Part shown: piece after piece, positions 1 through 9,245 of the stretch
Layout of the letters: every line of letters starts with the position of its first letter
Position numbering within the stretch: the first letter of the stretch is position 1
Assembly (NCBI RefSeq): GCF_025532145.1
Contig: NZ_ARXS01000001.1
Location: forward strand, 124,001 to 188,000
Length of the DNA: 64,000 nucleotides
From: Alloalcanivorax balearicus MACL04
Lineage (GTDB): Bacteria; Pseudomonadota; Gammaproteobacteria; Pseudomonadales; Alcanivoracaceae
Reading direction: 5' to 3'
Notes under the pieces: generated by a model
Database searches by the model: none
Seen by the model: only the letters and a program-made list of their open reading frames with translations
What the model was told of the DNA's origin: nothing
Made by a program: the position numbers and the translations under genes

Positions 1-97
1 CGCCCCCGATCCATAGGTATTGGGGGAACAGCACGGAAGTTGCATTGACCCGGGGCGCCGAAACCGGCTAATTCCATAATTCAAACAAGAGGTGCTC

Positions 98-2128
98 ATG
101 CGATATCCGGTTCTGCTGTCCCCCGTGCTGCTTTTACCCTGTCTTGGCCAAGGCGCCCAGCCGATTCCCCTGGAGACGGTGACCGTGACCACGCCCCGTC
201 AGAGCCAGGCGCTGTTGGATACGCCAGCGGCGGTAACAGTGGTGGACAGTCAGGCTCACGGCGAGGGCCGCCCGAACCTGCAACTGGACGAGACCCTCAA
301 CCGGGTCCCCGGCCTGTTCTTTCAGAACCGCTACAATTTCGCCCAGAACCTGCGCATCTCCAGCCGTGGCTTCGGCGCCCGCGCGCCCTTCGGCGTGCGT
401 GGCTTGCATCTGCGTGTGGACGGCTTGCCCTATACCCTGCCGGACGGCCAGTCCCAGGTGGATGCCATTGACCTGGACCGGCTGCGGCAAGTGGAGGTGC
501 TGCGTGGCCCGGCCTCTTCCCTGTACGGCAACGCCGCCGGCGGCGTGCTGTTGCTGAACAGCGACGACGGCGGCAGCCAGCCTCCCGGGGCGCACTTGCG
601 TGTGGCCGGCGGCAGCGACGACTACCGCAAGCTAGGCGCCACGCTGTATCAGCGGGACGAGAACAATGACTACGCGTTGGGCGTTTCCGCCCTGTCCTTC
701 GATGGCCAGCGGCAACAAAGCCGGGTGGAGAAATACCAGCTCAACGGTAAGTGGCGGCATCATCTCGCCAACGGCGGCCGCATCACCACTTTGCTGGACG
801 TGCTGGACATTCCCACCGCCGAGGATCCCGGCGGCCTGACCCGGGCCCAGGCGCACGAGAATCGTGATCAGGCCTCTCGCTTCTCCAACCTGCTCGACGC
901 CGGCCAGATAGTGCGCCAGCAACGACTGGGCTGGGTCTGGGATCAGCCCACGAAGCAAGGCGCCTGGCAGGGTTATCTGCACTACACCCACCGCGATTTC
1001 GAACAGCAGTTACCCTTCCCGGGCAGCAGCGAACTGGGCTATGAGCGGCATTTCTATGGCACCGGCCTGCGCTATGCTGGCCAGGCGGGGCAACTCAACT
1101 ACGTGATCGGCGCCGAAGTGAACCGGCAGGAGGATGATCGCGACCGTTATCAGATCAGTGCCAGCGGTGAGCGCCAGGGCCGCACCGCCGATGAGCAGCA
1201 GAACGCCACCGCCGCCGGACTGTTCGCCCAGGCCACCCTGCCACTGAATGAGTACTGGTCCTGGACCTTGGGCGGACGTCTGGACCGGTTGCAGCTGTCC
1301 ATCGACGACCGCTTTCTGGCGGACGGCGACGACGACGGCCATCGACGTTTCACCGAACGCAGCTACAGCACCGGATTGAACTGGCGGCTCCATCCCCGCC
1401 ATCAATTGTTCGCCAACATCGGCTCCGCTTTCGAGAGCCCCACCTTCACCGAATTCGCCAATCCCGACGGCGGCGGCTTCAACCCGGACCTGGAACCGCA
1501 GAAAGCGGTGAATGGCGAGATCGGCGCCCGTGGTGACCTGTCCGGCACCGTGCAGTACGAACTGACCCTGTTCACCGTCCGCACCCGCGACGAGATCGTG
1601 CCTTTCGAGCAGGACGGCCGCACCTTTTATGAAAACGCCGGCCGTACCCGGCGGGACGGTGTGGAACTGGGACTGAGCTGGTATCCAGACGATTGGAACC
1701 GGATCAGCGCCGCCTGGACCTATGGCAATTACCGGTTCCGCCGTTTCCAGGAAAACGGCGAATCCCTGCGGGACCATCGTCTGCCGGGATTGCCTGAACA
1801 CCAGCTCTACCTGGAATGGCAGCGGGACTATCGCGGCGGCACCTTCACCAGTCTGGAAACCCTGATGATCAGCTCGGTCTACGCGGAGAACGGCAGCGAT
1901 ACCCGTGTCGGCGGCTACGCACTGGTCAACGGCCGGGTCGGCCACCGCTGGCGGCTCGCCGGCGGCCACCAACTGACCACCTACCTCGCCGCCCATAACC
2001 TGCTGGATCGGGACTACTACGCCAACATCCGCATCAACGCCAACAGCGACCGCCCGCTGGCCAGCCGCGGCTACTTCGAGCCCGGCCCGGGACGGACCTG
2101 GGTGGCGGGGATGGAAGTAAAACTTTGA
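98..2128 (+). CDS. TonB-dependent outer-membrane receptor
   Basis: Outer-membrane active-transport barrel that takes up a chelated metal or similar ligand using TonB energy. The start is the ATG at 98, preceded by AAGAGG five bases away; a GTG two codons upstream is in frame but badly spaced. A signal peptide (about residues 1-20) is followed by a TonB-box-like ETVTVTT, a plug domain (about 30-150, with LDETLNRVPG and VEVLRGPASSLYGNAAGG) and a 22-strand-type barrel; length 676 aa is normal. The protein ends in ...EVKL, without the usual terminal aromatic residue, just where a heptad repeat begins at 2133, so the extreme C-terminus may have been altered. Substrate unknown; FecA/PhuR-like iron transport is only a guess. 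The 97 bases before it hold no gene I can see. Confidence 0.9.
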   Translation: MRYPVLLSPVLLLPCLGQGAQPIPLETVTVTTPRQSQALLDTPAAVTVVDSQAHGEGRPNLQLDETLNRVPGLFFQNRYNFAQNLRISSRGFGARAPFGVRGLHLRVDGLPYTLPDGQSQVDAIDLDRLRQVEVLRGPASSLYGNAAGGVLLLNSDDGGSQPPGAHLRVAGGSDDYRKLGATLYQRDENNDYALGVSALSFDGQRQQSRVEKYQLNGKWRHHLANGGRITTLLDVLDIPTAEDPGGLTRAQAHENRDQASRFSNLLDAGQIVRQQRLGWVWDQPTKQGAWQGYLHYTHRDFEQQLPFPGSSELGYERHFYGTGLRYAGQAGQLNYVIGAEVNRQEDDRDRYQISASGERQGRTADEQQNATAAGLFAQATLPLNEYWSWTLGGRLDRLQLSIDDRFLADGDDDGHRRFTERSYSTGLNWRLHPRHQLFANIGSAFESPTFTEFANPDGGGFNPDLEPQKAVNGEIGARGDLSGTVQYELTLFTVRTRDEIVPFEQDGRTFYENAGRTRRDGVELGLSWYPDDWNRISAAWTYGNYRFRRFQENGESLRDHRLPGLPEHQLYLEWQRDYRGGTFTSLETLMISSVYAENGSDTRVGGYALVNGRVGHRWRLAGGHQLTTYLAAHNLLDRDYYANIRINANSDRPLASRGYFEPGPGRTWVAGMEVKL

Positions 2129-2132
2129 AGAT

Positions 2133-2341
2133 AGTTGACAGTTGATAGTGGACAGTTGACAGCGAAAAGAAAAAGATCGCGGAACGGTCTGATCTTTAGC
2201 CCCTGTGGGAAGCTTGCTTGCAAGCGAATGGTGTCGCTCAGGCGCTTAGTAATATTCGCTTGCAAGCAAGCTTCCCACAGTGATTCAAGATCACCTGTTT
2301 TTGTTTTTCCGCTGTCAACTGTCCACTATCAACTGTCAACT
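2133..2341. repeat. Nested inverted-repeat element (heptad arms around a REP palindrome)
   Basis: A perfect 32-bp inverted repeat (arms 2133-2164 and 2310-2341) encloses a second palindrome (2203-2229 and 2254-2280, 27 bp each). The outer arms are built of tandem heptads AGTTGAC, AGTTGAT, AGTGGAC, AGTTGAC. The inner arms (CTGTGGGAAGCTTGC...) are a variant of the REP family seen elsewhere in this window. The element sits between the convergent TonB receptor and glutathione peroxidase genes and its right arm reaches into the 3' end of the latter. It could act as a bidirectional terminator or be a miniature mobile element. Confidence 0.85.
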
Positions 2342-2826
2342 GCTTTTAAGGCCTTCTCAATGTCCGCTGCCAACGCTTCCGGTTTATCCTTGGGGGCGTA
2401 GCGACGTACCACACGGCCGCTTTGGTCGACCAGGAACTTGGTGAAGTTCCATTTGATGCCTTCGCTGCCGAGCAGGCCAGGGGCTTCCGATTTGAGGTAG
2501 CGATAAAGGGGATGAGCATCGCTGCCGTTCACGTCGATTTTGGCGAACATGGGAAAGTCGACGCCGTAGTTCTTTTCACAGAAGGCGCCGATCTCCACTT
2601 CGTCGCCGGGCTCCTGGTGACCGAACTGGTTACAGGGGAAACCCAGCACCACCAGGCCGCGATCCTTGTAACGTTGGTACAGCGCCTGCAGCCCTTTGTA
2701 CTGGGGCGTGAAGCCGCATTTGCTGGCGGTGTTGACGATCAAAAGCACCTTGCCTTTGAAATCGGCCAGGGAGCGCTCCTCACCGTCCAGAGTGACGGCG
2801 TTATAGTCGTAGATACCCACTTGCAT
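2329..2826 (-). CDS. Glutathione peroxidase (BtuE/GPx family)
   Basis: Thiol peroxidase that reduces H2O2 and organic hydroperoxides with glutathione or thioredoxin in the cytoplasm. The start at 2826 (MQVGIYDY) follows AAGGAG; upstream in-frame codons lack a ribosome site. At 165 aa it has the usual length. The catalytic Cys lies in NTASKCGFT (Cys37), the partner Gln in GFPCNQFG (Gln67) and the Trp-Asn pair in KWNFTKF (126-127), so the Cys/Gln/Trp/Asn tetrad is complete; it is a Cys, not a selenocysteine, enzyme. The last codons (VDS and stop) are provided by the heptad inverted repeat. Downstream of, and codirectional with, the DJ-1 family gene at 2874, suggesting a stress pair. Confidence 0.92.
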   Translation of the reverse strand: MQVGIYDYNAVTLDGEERSLADFKGKVLLIVNTASKCGFTPQYKGLQALYQRYKDRGLVVLGFPCNQFGHQEPGDEVEIGAFCEKNYGVDFPMFAKIDVNGSDAHPLYRYLKSEAPGLLGSEGIKWNFTKFLVDQSGRVVRRYAPKDKPEALAADIEKALKAVDS

Positions 2827-2873
2827 TACTCCTTGGTTCCCCGGCCGATGCGGCGGGCGAGCCGCCACCCGGC

Positions 2874-3548
2874 TTAACGGGACAATAATCGTTTCAGGAC
2901 GGCCTCGGCCACCACCGTGCTGGATTGCGGGTTCTGACCGGAGATCAGATTACCGTCCTCCACCACTCGCGGCGTGAACATGTCACCGTTGCTGATTTCC
3001 GCGCCCAGCTCGCGCAGCCTGTTCTCCAGCAGGAAGGGCATGACGTCGTCGAGCCCGACTTCGTGTTCTTCCTCGTTGCTGAAGCAGCTTACCACGCGGC
3101 CAGCCACCAACGGCTTGCCGGCGCCGTCGCGGGCGCCCACCAGCGCCGCCGGGCCATGGCACACGGCGCTGACCAGCCCGCCCTGTTCCCAGGTACGGTT
3201 AAGCACCCGCGCCACCATGGGATGATCCGGCATATCGAACATGGCGCCATGGCCGCCGGGCACGAAGACGCCGGCGAAGTCGTCTTCCCAGATGTCCTCC
3301 AAAGCCCGGGTGTCCTGCAACGCGGTGATCGCGTCCTGCCAGGCGTCCTTCTCGGCGTCATCCGGCACCGAGCGCGGATCCACCGGCACCTTGCCGCCGA
3401 GCGGACTGGCCACTTGCAGCGGAATACCGGCATCACGAAACAGACCATAGGGCACAGCAAATTCCTCAAGCCACAGGCCGGTTTGTTGCCCTTGTCCCAT
3501 TTGACCGGCACTGGTCACCAACATCAGTAGGGGTTTGTCCAGATTCAT
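2874..3548 (-). CDS. DJ-1/PfpI family type 1 glutamine amidotransferase-like protein
   Basis: Member of the DJ-1/ThiJ/PfpI superfamily, in the group that contains Hsp31-like chaperone/glyoxalase proteins and YDR533C-type stress proteins. The 224-aa protein has a Rossmann-like N-terminus (LLMLVTSAG), a conserved Glu in the LWLEEFAVPY segment near residue 28, and the nucleophile elbow SAVCHGPAAL with Cys130-His131. The ATG at 3548 has AAGGAG five bases upstream; the adjacent GTG at 3551 would be too close. It is followed after about 50 bp by glutathione peroxidase on the same strand. Exact substrate (methylglyoxal or another aldehyde) cannot be read from sequence. Confidence 0.85.
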   Translation of the reverse strand: MNLDKPLLMLVTSAGQMGQGQQTGLWLEEFAVPYGLFRDAGIPLQVASPLGGKVPVDPRSVPDDAEKDAWQDAITALQDTRALEDIWEDDFAGVFVPGGHGAMFDMPDHPMVARVLNRTWEQGGLVSAVCHGPAALVGARDGAGKPLVAGRVVSCFSNEEEHEVGLDDVMPFLLENRLRELGAEISNGDMFTPRVVEDGNLISGQNPQSSTVVAEAVLKRLLSR

Positions 3549-3726
3549 CACTGCTCCTTACTCTGACGACCCAAAGGATTTATGACTTGAACCCGCCGCC
3601 GGGGCGAAAAGGGGCTTGACCCCGGCACCGGGTCCACCAAGATGACATCAACGGTATCGGTGGCCCGCCTCACCGATGTAAACGCAGTTGGGGAGCCCCG
3701 CTCCTCTCTTCAATGGCATCCAGACC

Positions 3727-5079
3727 ATGCATTGGGAACACCTGCTCAACAAGGAGCGCCTGGGACACCGCGACGCCAAGGATGAAACCGGGCGCACCGC
3801 CTTTCTGCGCGACCACGACAAGATCATCTTTTCCGGCGCCTTCCGGCGCCTGGCCCGCAAGACCCAGGTACACCCGCTGGCCACCAACGACCACGTGCAC
3901 AACCGCCTCACCCATTCCCTGGAGGTGTCGTGCGTGGGCCGGACCTTGGGCATCCAGGTGGGTGAGCGCTTGGAACGCCTGAAACTGTTGCCGGCGGGCA
4001 CCAACGCCACCGACCTCGGTGACATCGTGCAATCCGCGTGCCTGGCCCATGACATCGGCAACCCGCCGTTCGGCCATACCGGCGAGCGAGCCATCCGAGC
4101 CTGGTTCCAGGAGCGGGGCCAGCGTTATCTGGAACTGCTCAGCCCCGCCCAACAATCCGATCTGATTTACTTCGAAGGCAATGCCCAGGGTTTCCGCATT
4201 CTCACCAAAAGCGAGTACCACCAATACCAGGATGGCATGCGTCTAACCTACGCCACTCTGGCCACCTTTCTCAAATATCCCTGGTTATCCGCCCAGGCCG
4301 GCGAAAGCGGCATCAAACCGGGCAAGTACAGCGCCTTCGTCTCCGAGACCGGGGCGTTCCGGGAAGTCTGCCAGGCCACTGGACTGCGCCCCCTGGACGC
4401 GGACCGCTATTGCCGCCATCCCCTGGCCTACCTGATGGAGGCAGCGGACGATTTCTGCTACGCCATCATCGATCTGGAGGACGGTCTGGAGATGGATCTG
4501 CTGCACTGGGACGAGGTCTATGCCTTGCTGCAACCGGCGCTGCCGGACACCGCCGAAGTACGCAGCCTGGTGCACTCCGGACTGCGCGATGGCCGCAAGG
4601 CGGCGCTGCTGCGGGGCAAGATCATTGAACGCTTTATCGAGGCCGGCGTCGAGGCCTTCATCGCCAATCACCAGCGCTTGCTGGAAGGGCGCATGGACGG
4701 GGATCTGCTGCACCATTGTGAGCCGGAGGTGCACGATGTGGTGGAGAACGCCAAACAACTGGCCCGCGGCAAGGTGTTCGAGCATCCACGCAAAATCGAA
4801 CTGGAAATCGGCGCCTTCGAGGTCATGGGCGCCCTGCTCGACGGCCTGATCGACGCGGCGTTGTCCCACGCCCGTGGCACCGCGCGCAATTACCGCCACG
4901 AGCGCATCATCGACCTGATCGGTCGTCACAGCTTTCCCGATGACCTGCCCAACCTGCCGGAACAGGAGCGCATTTATCAGTGCATCATGCGGGCGCTGGA
5001 TTTCCTCTCCGGCATGACCGACAACTACGCCACGTATCTGGCCAAGCAGTTCTCGGGGATGGCGGAAACCCGCTACTGA
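3727..5079 (+). CDS. dgt: Deoxyguanosinetriphosphate triphosphohydrolase (dGTPase)
   Basis: HD-domain hydrolase that removes tripolyphosphate from dNTPs, mainly dGTP, to control nucleotide pools. The HD metal site is visible as THSLEVS followed by LAHDIGNPPFGH, after the family N-terminus DHDKIIFSGAFRRLARKTQVHP. The start chosen is the ATG at 3727 (MHWEHLLNKERLG), which matches the usual beginning of this family; an upstream TTG at 3688 has no ribosome site. Length is 450 aa, as expected for the dGTPase type 2 subfamily of Pseudomonas. It stands alone with its own orientation, followed by a cytochrome gene. Confidence 0.93.
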   Translation: MHWEHLLNKERLGHRDAKDETGRTAFLRDHDKIIFSGAFRRLARKTQVHPLATNDHVHNRLTHSLEVSCVGRTLGIQVGERLERLKLLPAGTNATDLGDIVQSACLAHDIGNPPFGHTGERAIRAWFQERGQRYLELLSPAQQSDLIYFEGNAQGFRILTKSEYHQYQDGMRLTYATLATFLKYPWLSAQAGESGIKPGKYSAFVSETGAFREVCQATGLRPLDADRYCRHPLAYLMEAADDFCYAIIDLEDGLEMDLLHWDEVYALLQPALPDTAEVRSLVHSGLRDGRKAALLRGKIIERFIEAGVEAFIANHQRLLEGRMDGDLLHHCEPEVHDVVENAKQLARGKVFEHPRKIELEIGAFEVMGALLDGLIDAALSHARGTARNYRHERIIDLIGRHSFPDDLPNLPEQERIYQCIMRALDFLSGMTDNYATYLAKQFSGMAETRY

Positions 5080-5194
5080 ACGGCATCGCAATGTCAGCCT
5101 ACCGGAAGCGGCATGATCCAGATCAAGGTCGCTTCCGTGACCGGCCCTACAATCGACTCCGATCCCTATTGGCAGTCCCGCGACGGAGTCTCCG

Positions 5195-5512
5195 ATGAAA
5201 GTAATCGCCTTTTCCCTGGCCGCCCTGGCGGCCGCTTCCCTGAGTCCTGGTCTGGCCCTGGCGGCGGACGCCGAGACCCTGTATCAAGCCAAGGCCTGCG
5301 TGGCCTGCCACAAGATCGACGGCCCCATGGTCGGCCCGTCCTACCAGGATGTGGCGAAAAAATACGCCGGTCAGGACGGCGCCGCCGCCACTTTGGCAAA
5401 ACACATCCAGGAAGGCAGCCAGGGCATCTGGGGCGCCATCCCCATGCCGCCGAACGCGGTCACCGACGAGGAAGCCAAAACCCTGGCCGAGTGGATTTTG
5501 CAGCAGAAATAA
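5195..5512 (+). CDS. Monoheme cytochrome c (c551/c8 type)
   Basis: Small periplasmic electron carrier. A 23-residue Sec signal (ending ALAA) is followed by one heme site CVACH (Cys35, Cys38, His39) and a Met axial-ligand loop IPMPPN near the C-terminus, the pattern of Pseudomonas cytochrome c551/c8. Length 105 aa including signal. GGAG lies just ahead of the ATG. It converges with the nos operon across a REP palindrome, and such cytochromes donate electrons to nitrite and nitrous oxide reductases, so a role in feeding NosZ is plausible but is inference. Confidence 0.9.
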   Translation: MKVIAFSLAALAAASLSPGLALAADAETLYQAKACVACHKIDGPMVGPSYQDVAKKYAGQDGAAATLAKHIQEGSQGIWGAIPMPPNAVTDEEAKTLAEWILQQK

Positions 5513-5557
5513 AAAACCATCGCCGGTCTCCCACACGCCCAATATAACTTCAGAGCT

Positions 5558-5650
5558 GGCTACAAGGCCGCTGTGGGAGCTTGCCTGCAAGCGAATTGCG
5601 CTGCGTCCCAAGAATTCGCTTGCAGGCAAGCTCCTACAGCGGCTTCGTAG
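5558..5650. repeat. REP-like palindrome (copy 2)
   Basis: Inverted repeat with arms GCTGTGGGAGCTTGCCTGC... and its complement around a 14-bp centre, core 5567-5643; one arm carries a single change (CTCCTAC for CTCCCAC). It lies between the convergent cytochrome c and nosL genes, a typical REP/BIME position, and could form a bidirectional transcript-ending hairpin. Confidence 0.85.
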
Positions 5651-5719
5651 TGCGGTCTGAGGGAAGCTGCCCGGGCAGCGCTCCGCTCGGCAGCGAATCG
5701 GCGTGTGGGCGTGCCCTGA

Positions 5720-6223
5720 TCAATGATGCCCGGTCATGGGCGCCGACGGGCGCCATAGCGAGGGTTCCAGCTCCTCGAAACGGTACACCTGACCGCCGTG
5801 CCGTCCGGCCCAGTCCTCGGCCGCCGCTTCCTCGGCGAAGGACGCCACCGTGACGCCCATCGCCCCCGGCAAATCGCCGCCAATCACGTACCAGGCCTGG
5901 CTGGCGTCGATCAAATGAGCATCGTCGGGCCGGTTCCAATCTTCGCGCGTCATGTCGTGGACATAGAGACGGCTTTCTCCCACCTGATTCTCCGGCTGAC
6001 TCCACCAGCCCAGCATTTCCGCCACCGAGCAGAAGCGGCGCACCTGCTTTGGCGACACCGCTTCCCCCTTGGGACCCGGAAAATCGGCGATGATCATGCC
6101 GCAGACATGGCATTCGTCATCGGCATGGAACGGCACCGGGTCCAGGGCCGCCGGCGACGTCTCCTCACAGCCCGCCAGCAACATCAATATCAGCAGACCC
6201 AACCCGATTCCCCATTTTCCCAT
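5720..6223 (-). CDS. nosL: NosL, copper-binding lipoprotein of the nos operon
   Basis: Outer/periplasmic-side lipoprotein that delivers Cu(I) for assembly of the CuZ centre of nitrous oxide reductase. The signal ends in a lipobox LLAGC near residue 19 and the mature protein has the NosL copper motif CHVCGMII and FPGPKGEA. Length 167 aa is normal. I use the ATG at 6223, with GAGG six bases upstream; an ATG at 6235 overlaps the nosY stop by four bases and is also possible. Last gene of nosRZDFYL. Confidence 0.93.
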   Translation of the reverse strand: MGKWGIGLGLLILMLLAGCEETSPAALDPVPFHADDECHVCGMIIADFPGPKGEAVSPKQVRRFCSVAEMLGWWSQPENQVGESRLYVHDMTREDWNRPDDAHLIDASQAWYVIGGDLPGAMGVTVASFAEEAAAEDWAGRHGGQVYRFEELEPSLWRPSAPMTGHH

Positions 6224-6231
6224 GGCGCACC

Positions 6232-7059
6232 TCATACACGACGACGAAAAAGAACCAGCGCCAGCGTCAACGGCACCAGCATCCACAACCCCAAGGCCCC
6301 CCAAAGCCCCCAGACCGGCACCGGCAATTCCCGGCCCAGGGCCAGCACACCGGTCATCTCCGCGCCGGCATCGAATCCGGACAGGTTGATGAGCCGATAC
6401 AGGTCCGTGGGGCTGCACAGCAGCACCCAGGGCAGAGACTCCGGACTGAAACGCCCCTCGCTGAGCACCAGCAACGCCAGCAGCAGCCAGTCGAACACCA
6501 GCACAAAGAAGAACCATACGGCCAGGGCCAGTCCGGCGGCGGTGGATTTTTCCCGCACCCGGCAACTGAGCACGTAGGCCATGGCCAGGAACACCCAGCC
6601 AAGCATCATCGATGACACCGCGAAACGCGCGAACGCGCCTGCCAGCACCGCCGTTGGCACGCCTTCCACCCCGACCAGAATGGCCACCAGGGCGGCGCCA
6701 AATCCGGCCACCGTGGCCAGAGCCAGAATCAGGCCATGTCCGACGAATTTGCCCAAGAGCAGCTGTTCCCGCCTCAGCGGATAGGACAGCAGCAACAGCA
6801 AAGTGCCGGCCTCGTCCTCACCGACGATGGCGTCATAAGCCAACATCAGCGCGATCAGGGGAATCAGCAGGGTGGCCAGGGTGGAGAGGCTGGCCATGGT
6901 GGCCGGCACATTGGTGAAACCCACCGTGCCGGAGGCGGCGGCGCCAAACCAGGCGATGCCCACGGCGAGAACGGCGAACAGGACACTGATGGCCAGCAGC
7001 CAGCGGTTGCGCAGGGCATCCCGCAATTCCTTCATGGCAATGAACCACGGTACAGTCAC
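6232..7059 (-). CDS. nosY: NosY, ABC-2 permease for NosZ maturation
   Basis: Inner-membrane permease that with the ATPase NosF and periplasmic NosD supplies what NosZ needs to build its copper centre. 275 aa with six predicted membrane segments, for example [20 protein letters not shown] near the N-terminus and a Leu-rich pair around residues 185-215. Starts at a GTG (7059) that overlaps the nosF stop as GTGA, with GGGAG upstream, so translation is probably coupled. Confidence 0.92.
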   Translation of the reverse strand: MTVPWFIAMKELRDALRNRWLLAISVLFAVLAVGIAWFGAAASGTVGFTNVPATMASLSTLATLLIPLIALMLAYDAIVGEDEAGTLLLLLSYPLRREQLLLGKFVGHGLILALATVAGFGAALVAILVGVEGVPTAVLAGAFARFAVSSMMLGWVFLAMAYVLSCRVREKSTAAGLALAVWFFFVLVFDWLLLALLVLSEGRFSPESLPWVLLCSPTDLYRLINLSGFDAGAEMTGVLALGRELPVPVWGLWGALGLWMLVPLTLALVLFRRRV

Positions 7060-7925
7060 ATTCGCTCCCTCCGCCCGGCGGCGGCGTGCTGAAAATGGCG
7101 ATAAAGGTCCTCCAGGGACGGCGCCCGCACTTCCACGTCCACGGTTTCCGGCTGGCCTGACAGAGCGCGCAGCCAGGCCATTTTTTCCTTCGCCGCCACG
7201 GTTCGTTCGCATCGGAGGGTGCGCCCCTGCGGATCCACCTGCAGACTGGTCAAACGCCAGCGCAATCCGGCTTCCCGCTGCAGCTCCGGCAGGCTGCCCA
7301 GCGCTCTGAGCCGGCCCTGGTACAAGATGGCGGCGCGATCGATATAGCTCTCCACCCCGGCCAGCACATGGGAGCACAACACCACCGCCGTGCCCCGGCG
7401 GCGCAGATCGTCGATCAGCGCATACAGGTCCGCGGTGGCGATGGGATCCAGCCCCACCGTGGGTTCATCCAGCAGCAAAAGGCGGGGTTCACCGAGCAGC
7501 GCCTGGGCCAGCCCCAGGCGCTGACGCATCCCCTTGGAGTAGGTACGGAGCCGGCGATCCGCGGCGTCCGTCAGGCCCACCTGATCGAGCAGCGCCGCGA
7601 TGCCAGACACCGGCACGCCCTTCAAACGGGCGAAATAGGCCAGGGTCTCCCGGCCACTGAGTTGCGGATAGAAACTGACGTTTTCGGGTAGGTAACCGAG
7701 TTCGCGGCGGGCCCGCGCTTCGCCCGCCGGCACGCCCAGCACCCGCACCTCACCGGCATCCGGCCGCAATACACCGAGAATCAGTTTCATGGTGGTGGTC
7801 TTGCCGGCGCCGTTATGCCCGAACAGGCCCAGCACCTCCCCTGCCCCCACCGTCAGGCTCAAATCGTGCAACACCGTGGTGCGGCCATAACCGTGCCGTA
7901 CCGAATGCATCTCAATCGCTGTCAT
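7056..7925 (-). CDS. nosF: NosF, ABC ATPase for NosZ maturation
   Basis: Cytoplasmic ATPase of the NosDFY complex. Walker [10 protein letters not shown], signature [16 protein letters not shown] (a K in place of the second G of LSGGQ, common in this family), Walker [14 protein letters not shown] and a switch His in LCSHVL are all present. 289 aa. Its start overlaps the end of nosD by 14 bases and its stop overlaps nosY, so the three genes are translationally linked. Confidence 0.93.
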   Translation of the reverse strand: MTAIEMHSVRHGYGRTTVLHDLSLTVGAGEVLGLFGHNGAGKTTTMKLILGVLRPDAGEVRVLGVPAGEARARRELGYLPENVSFYPQLSGRETLAYFARLKGVPVSGIAALLDQVGLTDAADRRLRTYSKGMRQRLGLAQALLGEPRLLLLDEPTVGLDPIATADLYALIDDLRRRGTAVVLCSHVLAGVESYIDRAAILYQGRLRALGSLPELQREAGLRWRLTSLQVDPQGRTLRCERTVAAKEKMAWLRALSGQPETVDVEVRAPSLEDLYRHFQHAAAGRRERM

Positions 7926-9213
7926 GACAGATCTCCACGGCGGTCTCGTCCACCGTCATCAAGGGGTGGCTGTCGCGCACGCCCGGTGAGCGCGTCACCG
8001 GGAACGCGTTCTGTGCCCAGCGCAACAGGCTTACGGACGGGCCGCTCATCAGCAGCCGGGCCTGGGGGTACAACCACAACAGCCGGTCGAGATCGTCGTT
8101 GGGCTGATACGGCACGTCGCCGATGCCATCACCGTCGCGGTCCCAACCCAGGTAGTCACTCCAGTAGTTGCCTCTACCCTGTCGCGACCATTCCTGGGTG
8201 CGGGTGGCCACGTACTTCACCTGTTGTTGATTGCCGATAAAACGGTTTCCGCTGAGCTGGTTGTCCTCGGAACCGGCGGTCAGATGGATGCCCAGGGTGC
8301 TTTGTTCAAAACGGTTGTCGGTGATGTCGTTGTACAGCGAGTTGTAAACGAACAACGCTTTGCCCTCGGCGCCGCTGATCCTGGCGTCGCCGGTGGCCCC
8401 ACGGCGCACACCATGAATCCGGTTGCCGCGCAGGGTGGAATAGGTGATGTAGTTCATCAGGATGCCGTAGTTCTGATCCTCCTCGGAGCAGTTGCCCTCC
8501 ACCCACAGGGCACGGCTTTGCATCAGGGCGTAGCCGGTGCGGGTGCGCCGGGTGGTGTTGCCAACCACTTTGTTGTCATGGGAAAACATGTAATGGATGC
8601 CGTAGCGCAGGTCCTCCAGCACATTGCCTTCCAGCCGGTTGCCGTTGGAGGTGTCGATGTAGATGCCATCGCGGGTTTCGCGCACCCGGTTGCCGGTCAC
8701 CAGGGCCCCGGTTACGGCGTACAGATGAATGCCATTGCCGCGATCCTGGGAACGCAGCGACGTGTCTCCGCGGATACGATTACCGCTGATCGTGACCTTG
8801 GCGGTACCATCCACCCAGACCCCGAAGCCGGGCCCGCTGAGTTGGTTGTTCCGTAACGTGGTTCCGGTGGCGCCCTTCTCGATGAACACTCCGGCATCCA
8901 TGGCGGTCAGGTCTTTGCCCCAGTTACGCAAGGTGCAGTCACTAACCCGCACCTTGGTGGCGGCAATAGTCAGACCGTTGCCATGGCCTTCCGCGTCCAG
9001 CACCGCGCCGGGCTCGCACATTACCTCGGCGCCCTCCCGGTCAATGCGAAAACGCCCCCGGTGAATCCCCGCCGGCACACGCCAACGGTTCTCCTCCGGG
9101 GTCGCCGTCGCCACGGCAATGAGGTCGCGGGATGGCGTCCCGACCTGGGCCGCCATACCGGACGCGCCCCACAGCGCCAGGCAAAACAACCCGATTCGGC
9201 TCAATCCCCTCAT
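7912..9213 (-). CDS. nosD: NosD, periplasmic beta-helix maturation factor
   Basis: Secreted right-handed beta-helix protein (CASH/NosD domain) that works with NosF and NosY in copper-centre assembly of nitrous oxide reductase. A signal peptide (about residues 1-22, ending MAAQ) precedes many short helix turns with repeated xxxNRxxG units such as [15 protein letters not shown]-type strands (residues 90-340). 433 aa from the ATG at 9213; a GTG one codon upstream is equally possible since no clear ribosome site is visible. Follows nosZ by about 30 bp. Confidence 0.93.
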   Translation of the reverse strand: MRGLSRIGLFCLALWGASGMAAQVGTPSRDLIAVATATPEENRWRVPAGIHRGRFRIDREGAEVMCEPGAVLDAEGHGNGLTIAATKVRVSDCTLRNWGKDLTAMDAGVFIEKGATGTTLRNNQLSGPGFGVWVDGTAKVTISGNRIRGDTSLRSQDRGNGIHLYAVTGALVTGNRVRETRDGIYIDTSNGNRLEGNVLEDLRYGIHYMFSHDNKVVGNTTRRTRTGYALMQSRALWVEGNCSEEDQNYGILMNYITYSTLRGNRIHGVRRGATGDARISGAEGKALFVYNSLYNDITDNRFEQSTLGIHLTAGSEDNQLSGNRFIGNQQQVKYVATRTQEWSRQGRGNYWSDYLGWDRDGDGIGDVPYQPNDDLDRLLWLYPQARLLMSGPSVSLLRWAQNAFPVTRSPGVRDSHPLMTVDETAVEICHDSD

Positions 9214-9245
9214 CACCGCACTCGCACCGCCGTGCCCCCTTCCAA

